Of a DNA stretch of 64,000 nucleotides, positions 1 to 9,474 are shown piece by piece (position 1 is the first letter of the stretch; every line of letters begins with the position of its first letter). Position numbers and translations under genes: made by a program. The notes below the pieces were generated by a model that did not search any database, had not been told where the DNA came from, and was given only the letters and a program-made list of their open reading frames with translations. This DNA comes from Ignavibacteria bacterium (GTDB lineage Bacteria; Bacteroidota; Ignavibacteria; SZUA-365): the NCBI GenBank assembly GCA_016720835.1, contig JADKJW010000016.1, positions 1-64,000 of the forward strand, read 5' to 3'.

Positions 1-2527
1 ACCGCAATTACCGATGGCACGCTCGCACCGAAATATGTGACCACCGTCAACAATCGCCTGATCGCCAACGGCGCTTACGGCGGGTCGTGGTCCGAGTGGA
101 TCGATAATGCGATCACGCTCACAGGCGCGTGGCCGGAACTCTTCACCATTGAGAACAATATCATTTCGAACAATGCGCGCGCGATCACCAATCTGACCGG
201 CAAAGTGCTCTACCGCGCAGAACAACTGGTGGGGGGAGTAATGAGGGTCCCTTGGATGCCGCGGGAAGCACGGAATATCGCTGTCCACATGCGGGAGCCA
301 TACTGTCACGCAGATGAAGAATGTTACTCCCGCAGGGTCACTCGGCAATTCCGTCTCGGAAAGAGTGATGTACTGTCCCTGGGATGCGACATTTCCAAAT
401 ATCGCGGTACGATCCTGTCCCGTCATCCTGAACGTGGAGCATCCGACCGCTTCTGTCGGCGTGCGTTTCCTGGGAGGAGCGAGCGGTCCGTTGTTCGGAT
501 ACTCGATGACGTTTCTTGGAACAAGGGCATCGTAAAGGTGAATAGTGTCACTGAAGGCGATCTGTCCGGAAGCGGCACCACGTTCCAATGGACACGCATC
601 GGTGATGACAAGATTGCGTCGACGCGGCCGCTGCAACAGAGCCGGGGGTGGGGTCATCGCTCCGGGCACCATGTTCACGGTGGAGTTCGAGGCAGCGTCG
701 TCAAGCGCCTGCGGCACAAGCGCGGTCGACCTCACGCTGCTCAACGCGCGGAATGCGCAGAATGGCGCCATCACCGGAGTCCTTGCGTCTGATTGCGAAC
801 TCCATGTGGACACACGAGCCCCGCTTGTCACCGCTCTGTCCATCACGAACGGAACCGTGTTTCCTATCACGGGATCGCATGGGTGGCGAAGGACGGCGAC
901 GCGCTCGTGCTGACCGCAACCGTCTCCGATCCGGGAGATTGCTCGCTCCCGCCGTCGACGCCTCTCGCGGATTGAGCGCCCTCGGCGGCGGGTCCGCCGT
1001 CGCTCGACCGGCAATACGGGAAGTACCCTATCATTGGGACTTCATCCCCAATTCTCATCCCCCGTCATTGCCGGCGATTGGCGACGGATCGAAAGATGTT
1101 CTCGTGTCAGTCTATGACGGCCTTTCAAATCTCGGTACAGGATCCGCGTCGATATATCTCGACAACACGCCTCCCGAGACCCCTGCATCGGTACTCAAAG
1201 CGCATCCGAAACACATGAAGGTGGATCTCGACTGGACGACAGGCGCGGTGAGCAGCGGCAGTCCGTTGTTCGGATACATGATGAAGCAGAACGTGTCGAG
1301 CGATTATCCGCCGTACGATGCCGTGCCGCCCGGGTATCCGGTTCCCGCGGTTGGTGTGTTCGATCAGCCGTACGTGGCGGCCGACTTCATCCTTTCTCCG
1401 GCGGTGACGTACACGTTCGTTCCATCCCCTTATGCGCTGGTCCGCGGTATCTGGTATTTCCAGATGTACACGTACGACTATGCGCTGAACAAGGCGACGT
1501 CCACCTCAGCGATGGAAAAAGCCACCGATTACTATCTCGGCGACTTCTTGAAATCCCCACTTTCCGCGCCAGCACTTCCGCCGACGTCTGGCGACTTCGA
1601 TGGCTATGTCAACTTCGACGACATGGCGTGGTTCGGTGGTGTGTACTGGTCGGGCCTCAATGCAACGCCATTGACGGCGGTGCAGGCGGTGGCGGACATC
1701 GCGAAGCTGGCGGCGGCGCCACCGAGCGCACGTATCTCGCGGGCGATCCGTTCGGGATCCCGGAGACGGACAATATGATCGAGTTCGAGACCTGATGATC
1801 GTGTCGTTGAACTACGGCATGGCGGGGCCCGAAAGCTCCGGCACCGGTGAACGCCACGATCAGCAGGGACTTTGAGCTCAATCTGCAGCAGAAGGCGTCG
1901 GGCAATGAGCTGGCAGTGACCGTGCAGCTCGAGAACAACGGCATGTCAGTGAAGGGCGCCTCGCTTGTTCTGAGCTACAATCCGGAAGTCCTGCGTATCA
2001 AGGACGTGACGAGCGGGACGCTGTTCGGCGAGCCGGGCGTGACATCGTTCTTTGCGCACATGGAGCAGAACAGCTCGGTGCGTGTGGATGCGGCGATGCT
2101 GGGCGCGGGCAGGACGGTGTCACACTCCGGCGACCTGGCAACGGTGCGCTTCGAAGTGCTTCGCGACGGCGATCCGGGTCTGGTATTCGGAACGGCGCGC
2201 CTGCGCGACGGCGAGAACAGGAACATCGTCGCTCGTCTGAAGTCCACCTCGGCGAACGCGCCGCAGGGCTTCGCGCTGTCGCAGAACTTCCCGAATCCGT
2301 TCACACCGATGACGACGATCGCGTATCAGGTTGCGGAGAACACGACGGTGACCATCGACGTGTACAATGCCCTTGGCGCGAAGGTTGCGACGATCGCGAA
2401 CGGTCCGCATGATGCGGGCAGCTATCAGGCGCAGCTCGACGCGAGCGGTCTGCCGAGCGGCCTGTACTACTACACGATGCGCGCGGGCAGCTTCACCGCA
2501 ACCCGCTCCATGACAATCGCCAAATGA
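1..2527 (+). pseudogene. Frameshifted T9SS-exported surface protein (5' end outside window)
   Basis: Pieces of one protein are spread over all three forward frames: about 1-235 (frame 1), 240-510 (frame 2), 510-630 (frame 1), 640-880 (frame 2), 880-975 (frame 1), 1040-1700 (frame 3) and 1847-2527 (frame 2). Each piece reads as an extracellular beta-rich protein: a cohesin-like stretch with FTVEFEA at about 670, an Ig-like part with YLDNTPPETPASV at about 1155, and a dockerin-like GDFDGYVNFDDMAWF at about 1590. The intact last 226 residues hold a second cohesin-like domain and a C-terminal sorting domain starting LSQNFPNPFTP, so the product would leave through the outer membrane by T9SS. At least five indels are needed. 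I cannot tell true decay from draft-assembly errors. The start is beyond position 1. Confidence 0.7.
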
Positions 2528-2610
2528 CGATGCCCGGCTCGCAGTCGCGTACCGGCTACGATGACGGTTCGCGACTGAGAGCCGGTTCCGAGATCCGGTA
2601 GGGAGTGGTC

Positions 2611-2645
2611 AAAGGCGCCGGCGGTCACACGCCGGCGCCTTGTAT
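2611..2645 (+). terminator. GC-rich hairpin after the T9SS gene
   Basis: A perfect 10-bp stem (GGCGCCGGCG at 2614-2623 with CGCCGGCGCC at 2630-2639) closes a 6-base loop about 85 bp after the stop codon. The T-tract after it is weak (TTGTATG), so it may be an intrinsic terminator or just an RNA-stabilising hairpin. Confidence 0.45.
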
Positions 2646-2652
2646 GTCGGGG

Positions 2653-2684
2653 TTGCAATTCGTTCGAAAAAACAATAATATTAG
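2653..2684 (+). promoter_or_regulatory. Candidate promoter of the small RNA
   Basis: TTG (2653-2655), exactly 20 bases, then TAATATTA (2676-2683), inside the only AT-rich patch of this intergenic region. The spacing matches the Bacteroidota -33/-7 layout, although the -7 box keeps only part of TAnnTTTG. It predicts a transcript start near 2690, just before the structured RNA. Confidence 0.4.
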
Positions 2685-2689
2685 ACTTC

Positions 2690-2870
2690 ATTCTGCTTTA
2701 CTCCCTGCCCTCTCAATGCACCTCCTTCAGGGAGGTGGACATGCCATCACTCGCCGCTCTTGCGACGTGAAAGACATGGCCGTTACCTTTCAGGGACAAA
2801 TACCTGTACATGCGAGGAGGGCACGCAACAGGAAGGGAGAGAACGCCAGACCCAGCTCTGGCGTTTTATT
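2690..2870 (+). ncRNA. Candidate structured small RNA (~180 nt), unidentified
   Basis: This is gene-free DNA between two convergent genes. It folds by eye into a closed multi-branch structure. P1 pairs CTCCCTGCC (2701-2709) with GGAAGGGAG (2831-2839), one mismatch. P2 is CACCTCC/GGAGGTG (2719-2725 with 2731-2737). P3 is GCCAT-CAC-TCGC (2743-2754) with GCGA-C-GTG...ATGGC (2762-2780). P4 is CAGG/CCTG (2791-2794 with 2803-2806). A hairpin with a U-rich tail follows. No forward gene lies downstream to be controlled, so a trans-acting RNA fits better than a riboswitch. The length would suit 6S RNA, but I see no diagnostic 6S, SRP, RNase P or tmRNA motif. Confidence 0.4.
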
Positions 2871-2872
2871 TA
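2842..2872 (+). terminator. Intrinsic terminator
   Basis: A 9-bp perfect stem, AACGCCAGA (2842-2850) with TCTGGCGTT (2857-2865), has a 6-base loop and is followed by TTATTTATC. The U-rich side is on the + strand, so it ends the candidate small RNA. It could also serve weakly for the minus-strand gene that stops at 2873. Confidence 0.65.
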
Positions 2873-5188
2873 TCACTTCCTGCCCTTGAGCGCGATCCTC
2901 GCGATTTCTTCCGCGGCAAGAACGTACTCGGCCGAGGTTGAAATGGAAGGCAACCCGCCGTACCAGTTCCGGGTGACGGGATCGACCAGTTCGGGAAGCT
3001 GGAAACTGCCGGCCTTCGCGATCGCGGTCACACTGTCGAACAACGCCTGGGCACGGACGAGATCGCCGCTCAAGGCGTAGGCGCGCGCAAGGCGCAGAGC
3101 GATGAAGGGCCGCGCCATCCGGGCGAAGGAATCGCCGTTTGGCTGCGCATTGTACATGCCCGGGGCGTCTTCAATCGCAAAGCTGATCTCCAGCACCTCA
3201 AGCGCGAAACGGGCCTCCACCGTGCGCGGATCGATCAACCCCAGCACGATGCAGTCGATCAGCAGGGGATGGAACAGGAGCCGTTCCTGGCGCGTGAGCA
3301 TCGCGGCCTGCGTGCGCGACATCGTGGATGCGATCAGACCGGCGATCGTCTCGATGGTTTCATCGGCGGCTTTCCTGTAGAGGAAGGCCTTGGTGCCGTC
3401 ACGCATGAGCCGCGCGTAGCGCGCAGCGACGAGCAGCGCCCCCGCGGCTTGCAGGGACGCCGGAATGCCTGGATCGGAAGAGAGCGATGCGCTCCACGGC
3501 CCGCTGTCATGCGGAATGAGGCCCGCGGAATCGCGCATGAACAGGAGCACGTCCGCGGCCTTCGACGAGAGGGTCTTCCAGTACGGCGCGACGAAGGCGC
3601 TGTCGTTGAAGCGCTTTCCGGAGACGCTGGCACGCCGTTTCATCGACGCGCGCAGAGCCTCCACCGCCTGGATGTACAACGCGGCGCCGTCATAGCCGAG
3701 CACGGCATCGTCCGGACGCGTCCAACGCTGTTCACTGCCGTTGCCGAGGTAACGCGCGGGAGTCACCAGATACGGATATCCGACTCCGAATTCCCTCCCA
3801 AGCACGTCGTAGAGCGTACGCGGATCCGGGATTGCGCAGGAGGAAGTCCAACCCGTCGCGGCCTCTTCCGCCAGACCCGCTTCGGCAAGGGCCATGCAGG
3901 CGAGGAGGTGATCGCGCGGTATCGTGCAGGCCTGCGTGCCGGGACTCCACGCCGCGACGATCTGTCCGTGGCCCGCGCCGTCCTCGCGCGATTGCGCCTG
4001 GACGAGGGTTGCGACGCTCCTGGAGGTACGTCTCATGCGCGTCCGGGAGAGCGTCGAGGGGGAAATGCCGTTCTGCCTGCGATTTCGCTCCAGTAATGCG
4101 AGCTCCGCTTCGAGCGTGTGCGGCGCGCGCTTTCCCGACGGGAGAGGGGAAAGAAGGGCGGCGAGATCCCGCTCGGCGAGTTCGGTGCAGCAGGAGTTGT
4201 AGCAGAGAATGAAGTACTGCCTCGTCTCGAGCACAGTCTCCTCATCCACCTCCCGGAAGAGCCAGTAGTCCTTGTCGAAGCGGGAGGACAATCCGGCGCG
4301 CGATGCGCGGGATCCCTTCGAATGCGGACGCAGACCACGAGCGCGCGCACCGCGGAACGTGCGGATGATACCACGACACGTCGAAGCCTTCCCGGAATCG
4401 GGCGTGCGCAATGCCGCTGTGCTCCATGAAGCCGGTCTGCAGCGGGGTGCAATCGCGCAGCGGCCTGCGCCTGCCGTCGATATCGACGGTCACTTCCACG
4501 GAGGAGAGGCTCGTCTCTGTCCGTAATCCCGCATCCATTTCCGTGAAGAGGTGCGGTTTTGTCCATTCGACGACATGGCTGACGGGATCGAGCGCAGAAA
4601 CCATCACGCCGTTGGAGAAGAAGACCGGGGGCCTGCGGAACGGCGAATCGACGATCTCGTTGAGGACGGAGGCCATCGAATCGGCCCGGATGATGCGGAA
4701 TATCGACCCGGTGATGCCGCCGGAATCGCCCGCATCGTAGACGCGTATCGCGAGGAGGTTGAACTCCTCGAGCGCGGCGCGGGGAATCGGATACACGCGC
4801 AGCGACGTGGGTTCGAGTCGCGCCCTCGGCGGGAATGTCCCCGTGGCGCCGATCATGCCGCCGTTGAGAAAGGTCTCGTCGGCATCGTCCACGCCGCTCA
4901 TCACGAGGAGCAGCGAGTCCTTGCGCATGGACGCCGGAAGGCGGAAGCGGATGCGGTACCAGCCGATGCCGTCGAGCGTCGGGAAACCGCTGCGCTCCCA
5001 GGCGCCCGGCACGGGGATGAAATTCCACTCCGCCGATTCGTCGATGTACTTGCTGCGCCACACGTCGTCGTCCCCGGTGCGGAACGCGGCCTTCCCCCGA
5101 AGGTCCACCCACGACGAATCGCGCCACCGGCAAATGCGCAGTGCGCGTAGCCGAGCAGCGAGAGCGTGAGCAGGACGGCGATGGTCAT
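2873..5188 (-). pseudogene. Frameshifted secreted glycosidase-like protein
   Basis: Starting at ATG 5188 the gene encodes a signal peptide (MTIAVLLTLSLLGYAHC). The frame then shifts near 5122 into a segment (about 5120-4330) that looks like the jelly-roll sugar-binding domain of GH2-type enzymes: WNFIPVPGAWERSGF, GWYRIRFRLP, DDADETFLNG. After further shifts near 4300, 4040 and 3850/3800 it continues as an alpha-helical region with TIPRDHLLACMALAEAG and GREFGVGYPYLVTPARY, reminiscent of six-hairpin glycosidases (weak inference). The last 300 residues read in one frame. At least four indels are required. The start lies 17 bp after the phosphorylase stop, so it would be the last gene of the TK-PNP unit. 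Either a decayed gene or poor consensus. Confidence 0.6.
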
Positions 5189-5204
5189 GCGTCGGAACCG
5201 TGGC

Positions 5205-6022
5205 TCAGTACGAGCGGAGAATTTCCCGCAGCAGCGCGGAGAGACTGCTTCGGCCTCCGCCGCCACACGCGTGACGTCGCCGTGCGTGGTGACGGTTGCG
5301 ACGGTCTGCGCCTTGTTCGTGATGCAGGAAATCGGAACGACCCGCATGCCGCGCTGCCATGCGGCGAGAATTTCAGGGACCGTGGACATGCCCACCGCGT
5401 CGACGCCGATGCGCCGGAGCATGGCGATCTCCGCACGCGTTTCGTAGGACGGACCCGAGCAATAGCCGTAGGTCCCGGCGCGAAGAGGGATGCCTGCGGC
5501 AGTCGCGCAACCGATGAGCCGCCGTTGCTCGCCGGAGGACAGGTACACGACGCCGCCGTCGGTGTTCCGGTCGCCCGCGGGCAGTTCCTGCAGCGCGGCG
5601 CCCATGCGCGCGGCGAGCGGGAGGACGATGAAATCGGTGACGAGCATGAGATCGCCCGGTTCGAGGTCGGGGTGCACGCCGCCGGCGGCATTCGTGGTCA
5701 ACAGCAGCGACGCCCCGAGGGCGTGCGCGAGCAACGCGGGGAAGGCCGTCGTCGCGGCGTCGTGCCCTCGTAGCCGTGGACCCTGCCGAGGAAGACGACC
5801 ACGCGGCCTGTTCTCGATCGTGCAGAACGCGATGGAGCCGTCCTGTCCCGGGGTTGTCGCGATCGGGGTGCCGGGCAGCGCATCGGCGCCGTACCGGATT
5901 CCCGCCGCGATCTCTTCGTCGAAACTCCGGAGTCCGGATCCCAGGATCAGCGCCGCATCGACACCGTCGTGTCCCTGTTCGCGCAACCACGCCGTGGCGA
6001 GGGAGAGATCGGGATGCGTCAT
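5205..6022 (-). CDS. Purine nucleoside phosphorylase (three apparent frameshifts)
   Basis: PNP/MTAP family enzyme that splits purine nucleosides with phosphate into base and (deoxy)ribose-1-phosphate in the cytosol. Visible family features: ILGSGLRSF near residue 28 (phosphate site), TNAAGGVHPDLEPGDLMLVTDFI, GTYGYCSGPSYETRAEI, and GVDAVGMSTVPE followed by a late CITNKA. A short stretch is out of frame between about 5806 and 5766 (in the other frame it reads VVVFLGRVHGYEG, the expected motif). One more indel near 5248 hides the true end, which in the shifted frame is LLREILRSY-stop at 5205. The span of 818 nt is not a multiple of three, as expected for one uncompensated indel. The ATG overlaps the thymidine kinase stop as ATGA, so the two are co-transcribed. 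Confidence 0.85.
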
Positions 6023-6630
6023 GCGAAATCGGGACCGGACGGCTGCGCGGGCAGGGAGGCGAGGTCGGTGGTGAAGCAGCGGCGGCAGCGGGCTTCGTAG
6101 GCGTCGCCCGCGCCGACAAGCACGCGCTCTCCGCTCCGCGTCACGCGCTGCGTGCGGTTGGCGGGATTGCCGCAGACCATGCAGATGGCAAGCGTCTTCG
6201 TGATGTATTCCGCGATCGCAAGCAACTGCGGCATCGGATCGAAGGGTTTGCCGAGGTAGTCCTGATCGAGACCGGCGACGATGACGCGGCGCCCGCGGGT
6301 GGCGAGGGTCTCGCAGACGTCGACGAGGTCGGTATCGAAAAACTGCGCTTCGTCGACGCCGACCACATCCACGTTCCCGCATCCCTCGAGGATGTCGGTC
6401 GCGCACGTGACCAGGACCGACGGCAGGACGATGCCGCTGTGCGAGACGATGTGTTCGGTGCTGTACCTGGTATCGATGGCGGGCTTGAAAATGGCGACGC
6501 GCTGCTTCGCGATCTGCGCCCGCCGGAGGCGGCGGATCAGTTCCTCCGTTTTGCCGCTGAACATGCTGCCGCAGATCACTTCGATCCATCCGGTATCCTG
6601 GGGCAGATTCTTTACTGGTATGGTGTCCAC
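6019..6630 (-). CDS. tdk: Thymidine kinase, type II
   Basis: Cytosolic enzyme that phosphorylates thymidine to dTMP with ATP (pyrimidine salvage). Visible: Walker A GSMFSGKTEEL close to the N-terminus, the DEAQFF Walker B/catalytic region, and a C-terminal zinc site made of CMVC and CRRC pairs. No ATG fits. I chose GTG at 6630 because it gives 203 residues, the normal size of the family, and has GGGA about nine bases upstream. The open frame extends further back without similarity. It is translationally coupled (ATGA) to the phosphorylase, forming a nucleoside-salvage pair. Cytidine deaminase lies 15 kb away in the same window. Confidence 0.9.
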   Translation of the reverse strand: MDTIPVKNLPQDTGWIEVICGSMFSGKTEELIRRLRRAQIAKQRVAIFKPAIDTRYSTEHIVSHSGIVLPSVLVTCATDILEGCGNVDVVGVDEAQFFDTDLVDVCETLATRGRRVIVAGLDQDYLGKPFDPMPQLLAIAEYITKTLAICMVCGNPANRTQRVTRSGERVLVGAGDAYEARCRRCFTTDLASLPAQPSGPDFA

Positions 6631-6772
6631 GTGGTCGATCCCTGTGTATCTGGTGCCAATGTGGAGCAAAGTAGCGCGGACGGGGGGAAGAAAAAAGGAT
6701 GATGCATCGATCCGTTGAAAGTCCGTACATTGGCGATGTCCTGGTACGATGTTGGACCACAACGGTTGAACG

Positions 6773-7750
6773 ATGTCCTCTGCTTCCGAACTCTCCAGAA
6801 GGGAATTCCTGACCCGCAGCGGCAAGGCCGCCGGACTCGTCCTGCTCACCGCCGGCGCGGGTTTCGCGCTGCACACGCCCGAACGGCGCCCCTTCGACGA
6901 GAAGGAGGAGAAGGTGCTGCTGCGCGATCTCCGCATCCCCGGAGTGACGCAACAGATGATCGTCGCGCACGGCGAGGACCCCGGGGCGATGACGCGCGCG
7001 TGCATCACGGCGCTCGGCGGCATGAGCGTCTTCGTGCGCAAGGGCGACGTCGTGCTCGTCAAGCCGAACATCGGCTGGGACCGCATGCCCGCGCAGGCGG
7101 CGAACACGAATCCCGACGTCGTGCGCGTCGTGGTTCAGGAATGTCTCGCCGCGGGCGCCAAAAAAGTGATCGTGACCGACGTTTCCTGCAACGACGCGGA
7201 GCGCTGCTTCCAGCGCAGCGGCATCGCGCAGAGCGCGGGGGAAGCCGGCGCGGCGGTGGACCGACCCGTGGAGACGAACTACACCGAGGTCAATCTCGGC
7301 GGCGCCATGCTCGGGACGCAGCACGTCCTCCGGCCCTTCCTCGAGGCGGACAAGGTGATCAACATCCCGATCGCCAAGCATCACAGCCTCACGGGCGCCA
7401 CGCTCGGCATGAAAAACCTCTACGGCATTCTCGGCGGCAACCGCTCCCGCCTGCATCAGGACATCAACAACAGCATCGCCGACCTCGCGAACTTCCTGCG
7501 CCCGACGCTCACCATCCTCGACGCGTACCGCGTGCTGCGCCGCAACGGCCCGCAGGGAGGCAACCTCGCCGACGTCGATCTTCGCAAGACCATTGCGGCT
7601 TCCACCGATCCCGTCGCGCTCGACGCCTGGGCGGGGGAGACCTTCTTCGGTTTCACGCCGGACCGCCTCCCGTACCTCGCGCTCGCCGAGAAATACGGTC
7701 TCGGCAGCGCGGCGTTTTCCTCCCTCCCTGTAACGGATATCACGGTCTGA
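6773..7750 (+). CDS. DUF362 protein with Tat-type signal
   Basis: 325 residues. The N-terminus has a twin-arginine motif, SRREFLTRSG at about residues 8-17, before a hydrophobic stretch (AAGLVLLTAGAGFAL), so export of a folded protein, possibly with a cofactor, is likely. The rest is a DUF362 domain: VVLVKPNIGWDR, AAGAKKVIVTDVS, NIPIAKHHSLTGATLGMKN and STDPVALDAWA. The family has no established activity as far as I know and is often found next to ferredoxins. Here it sits 33 bp upstream of a membrane polyferredoxin and a DUF6599-like gene on the same strand. It lies divergent from thymidine kinase across a 142-bp gap. One of four DUF362 genes in 12 kb. Confidence 0.85.
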   Translation: MSSASELSRREFLTRSGKAAGLVLLTAGAGFALHTPERRPFDEKEEKVLLRDLRIPGVTQQMIVAHGEDPGAMTRACITALGGMSVFVRKGDVVLVKPNIGWDRMPAQAANTNPDVVRVVVQECLAAGAKKVIVTDVSCNDAERCFQRSGIAQSAGEAGAAVDRPVETNYTEVNLGGAMLGTQHVLRPFLEADKVINIPIAKHHSLTGATLGMKNLYGILGGNRSRLHQDINNSIADLANFLRPTLTILDAYRVLRRNGPQGGNLADVDLRKTIAASTDPVALDAWAGETFFGFTPDRLPYLALAEKYGLGSAAFSSLPVTDITV

Positions 7751-7783
7751 TACTCCGAACCCGCCACCCCGTCACCACACCGC

Positions 7784-9457
7784 ATGAAGAGTTTCAAGAC
7801 GTATCGCACGCTTCGCGGCGCCCGCCGGGTGTCGCAGGGGGTGTTCCTCGCGTTGTTCGTGTTTTTCCTGCTCAAGACGAGCATCGACGGCATCACCGCG
7901 CCCGGCGCGCTCCCGTCCATTTCCGCGCCGGTGGGCTTTTTCCTCGAGATCGACCCGCTGATCGCCATCTTCACCGTGCTCACGACGCACGAGCTGTACC
8001 GCAACCTGCTCTGGGCGCTGCCGCTGATCGCGCTCACGATGCTGTTCGGCCGCTTCTTCTGCGGATGGATCTGTCCGATGGGCACGCTCAATCACATGAT
8101 CGCCTCGGTGAAGTCGAGCAGACTGAAAGGGAAGAAGCGCCTCGACGCGAACCGGTACAAACCGTACCAGCGCTGGAAATACGGCGTGCTCGCCGTGTTC
8201 TTCGGCGCGGCGCTGTTCACGTCGCTCGATGTGGGGCTGCTCGATCCGATCGCGCTGCTGACGCGCTCGATGTCCCTCGCTGTTGTTCCCGCGTACAACA
8301 CCGGCGTGCGCGCGCTCGCGGCCGCGGCGTCATCCGGGACCTTCGGCTTCGCCACGCCGCTGATGGACGGCGTCGGCTTCGTCCTGCAGCATCTCGTGCT
8401 TCGCGCAAAACCCGTGCTGTTCCAGAGCGCGCTCTTCATCGGTCTGCTCTTCGCCGCGCTGCTGGCTGCGAACCGGATCATCACGCGCTTCTGGTGCCGA
8501 GGCATCTGCCCGCTGGGCGCGATGCTCGGTCTGCTCTCGCGCTTCTCCCTGCTCGGCATGCAGAAGCATCCTTCCCTCTGCACGGACTGCAACCGTTGCG
8601 CGCTCGACTGCCAGGGCGGCGACGATCCGCAGCCCGGCTATCAGTGGCGGCAGTCGGAATGCCACCTCTGCCTGAACTGCGTGGCGGACTGCCCGGAAGC
8701 CGGCATCGAATTCACCCTGTATCCCGACATGGCCGATACGCGCAGCGGCCCGGACATCACCCGCCGCACCGTCATCACCAGCGCGGTGGCCGGACTCGCC
8801 GCGGTCCCCCTCATGCGCGCGGAGACGGGCTTTTCGAAAGGCGGCGATCCCTCGCTCGTGCGACCGCCGGGTTCGGTGGGGGAGAAGGATTTCCTTTCGC
8901 GCTGCGTCCGCTGCGGCGAGTGCATGAACGTGTGTCCCAACAACGCCCTGCATCCGACCTTCATGCAGTCGGGTTTCGAGGGAATCTGGTCGCCCATGCT
9001 CGTGCCGCGCATCGGCTATTGCGAGCCCACCTGCGTGCTGTGCGGCACGGTGTGTCCGACCGGCGCCATCGATGAGATCACCGAGAAAGAGAAGGCCTGG
9101 GTGCCGGTGAAGGGGCAGTACAAGACCGAGCGTCCGCCATTGCGCATCGGCCTCGCGTTCTACGACTTCGGGCGCTGCCTGCCCTGGGCAATGGCGACGG
9201 AGTGCATCGTCTGCGAGGAATGGTGCCCGACGTCGCCGAAGGCGATATACTTCGAGCAGGTGGAAGTGCAGAATCGCAAAGGCGACTTCGTCATGCTGAA
9301 ACGTCCGCATGTGGACCCGCAGCTCTGCGTCGGTTGCGGCGCCTGCACCTTCGCCTGTCCCGTGAAAGGCCAGCCCGCGATATACATTTCCAGCGTCGGC
9401 GAGACCCGCAATCCCGCGAACAGCATTCTTCTGAAATCGAAACCACCAGCTTCCTGA
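7784..9457 (+). CDS. Membrane polyferredoxin, NapH/MauM-like with extra 4Fe-4S domains
   Basis: 557 residues. The N-terminal half has about five membrane segments and two conserved Cys loops (FCGWICPMGT and WCRGICPLGA), as in NapH/NosR-type quinol-oxidising proteins. It continues with CTDCNRCALDC and CHLCLNCVADCPE clusters. A second hydrophobic segment after TRRTVITSAVAGLAA resembles a Tat-like NapG/MauM start. The C-terminal half carries CVRCGECMNVCPN, CVLCGTVCPTG, CIVCEEWCPTSP and CVGCGACTFACP. It therefore reads as a NapH-NapG type fusion with at least four [4Fe-4S] clusters that could pass electrons from the quinone pool to the cell exterior. No nitrate reductase gene is near. The partners here are DUF362 and DUF6599 proteins, so the electron acceptor is unknown. 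Confidence 0.85.
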   Translation: MKSFKTYRTLRGARRVSQGVFLALFVFFLLKTSIDGITAPGALPSISAPVGFFLEIDPLIAIFTVLTTHELYRNLLWALPLIALTMLFGRFFCGWICPMGTLNHMIASVKSSRLKGKKRLDANRYKPYQRWKYGVLAVFFGAALFTSLDVGLLDPIALLTRSMSLAVVPAYNTGVRALAAAASSGTFGFATPLMDGVGFVLQHLVLRAKPVLFQSALFIGLLFAALLAANRIITRFWCRGICPLGAMLGLLSRFSLLGMQKHPSLCTDCNRCALDCQGGDDPQPGYQWRQSECHLCLNCVADCPEAGIEFTLYPDMADTRSGPDITRRTVITSAVAGLAAVPLMRAETGFSKGGDPSLVRPPGSVGEKDFLSRCVRCGECMNVCPNNALHPTFMQSGFEGIWSPMLVPRIGYCEPTCVLCGTVCPTGAIDEITEKEKAWVPVKGQYKTERPPLRIGLAFYDFGRCLPWAMATECIVCEEWCPTSPKAIYFEQVEVQNRKGDFVMLKRPHVDPQLCVGCGACTFACPVKGQPAIYISSVGETRNPANSILLKSKPPAS

Positions 9458-9474
9458 TCAGCAACGGATATCCC

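Noticed and set aside
4901..7456. 851-codon open frame on the minus strand spanning thymidine kinase and the phosphorylase
   Set aside because: Part of it is the phosphorylase frame; the rest is antisense to DUF362 and out of frame with tdk. High GC leaves such frames open by chance.
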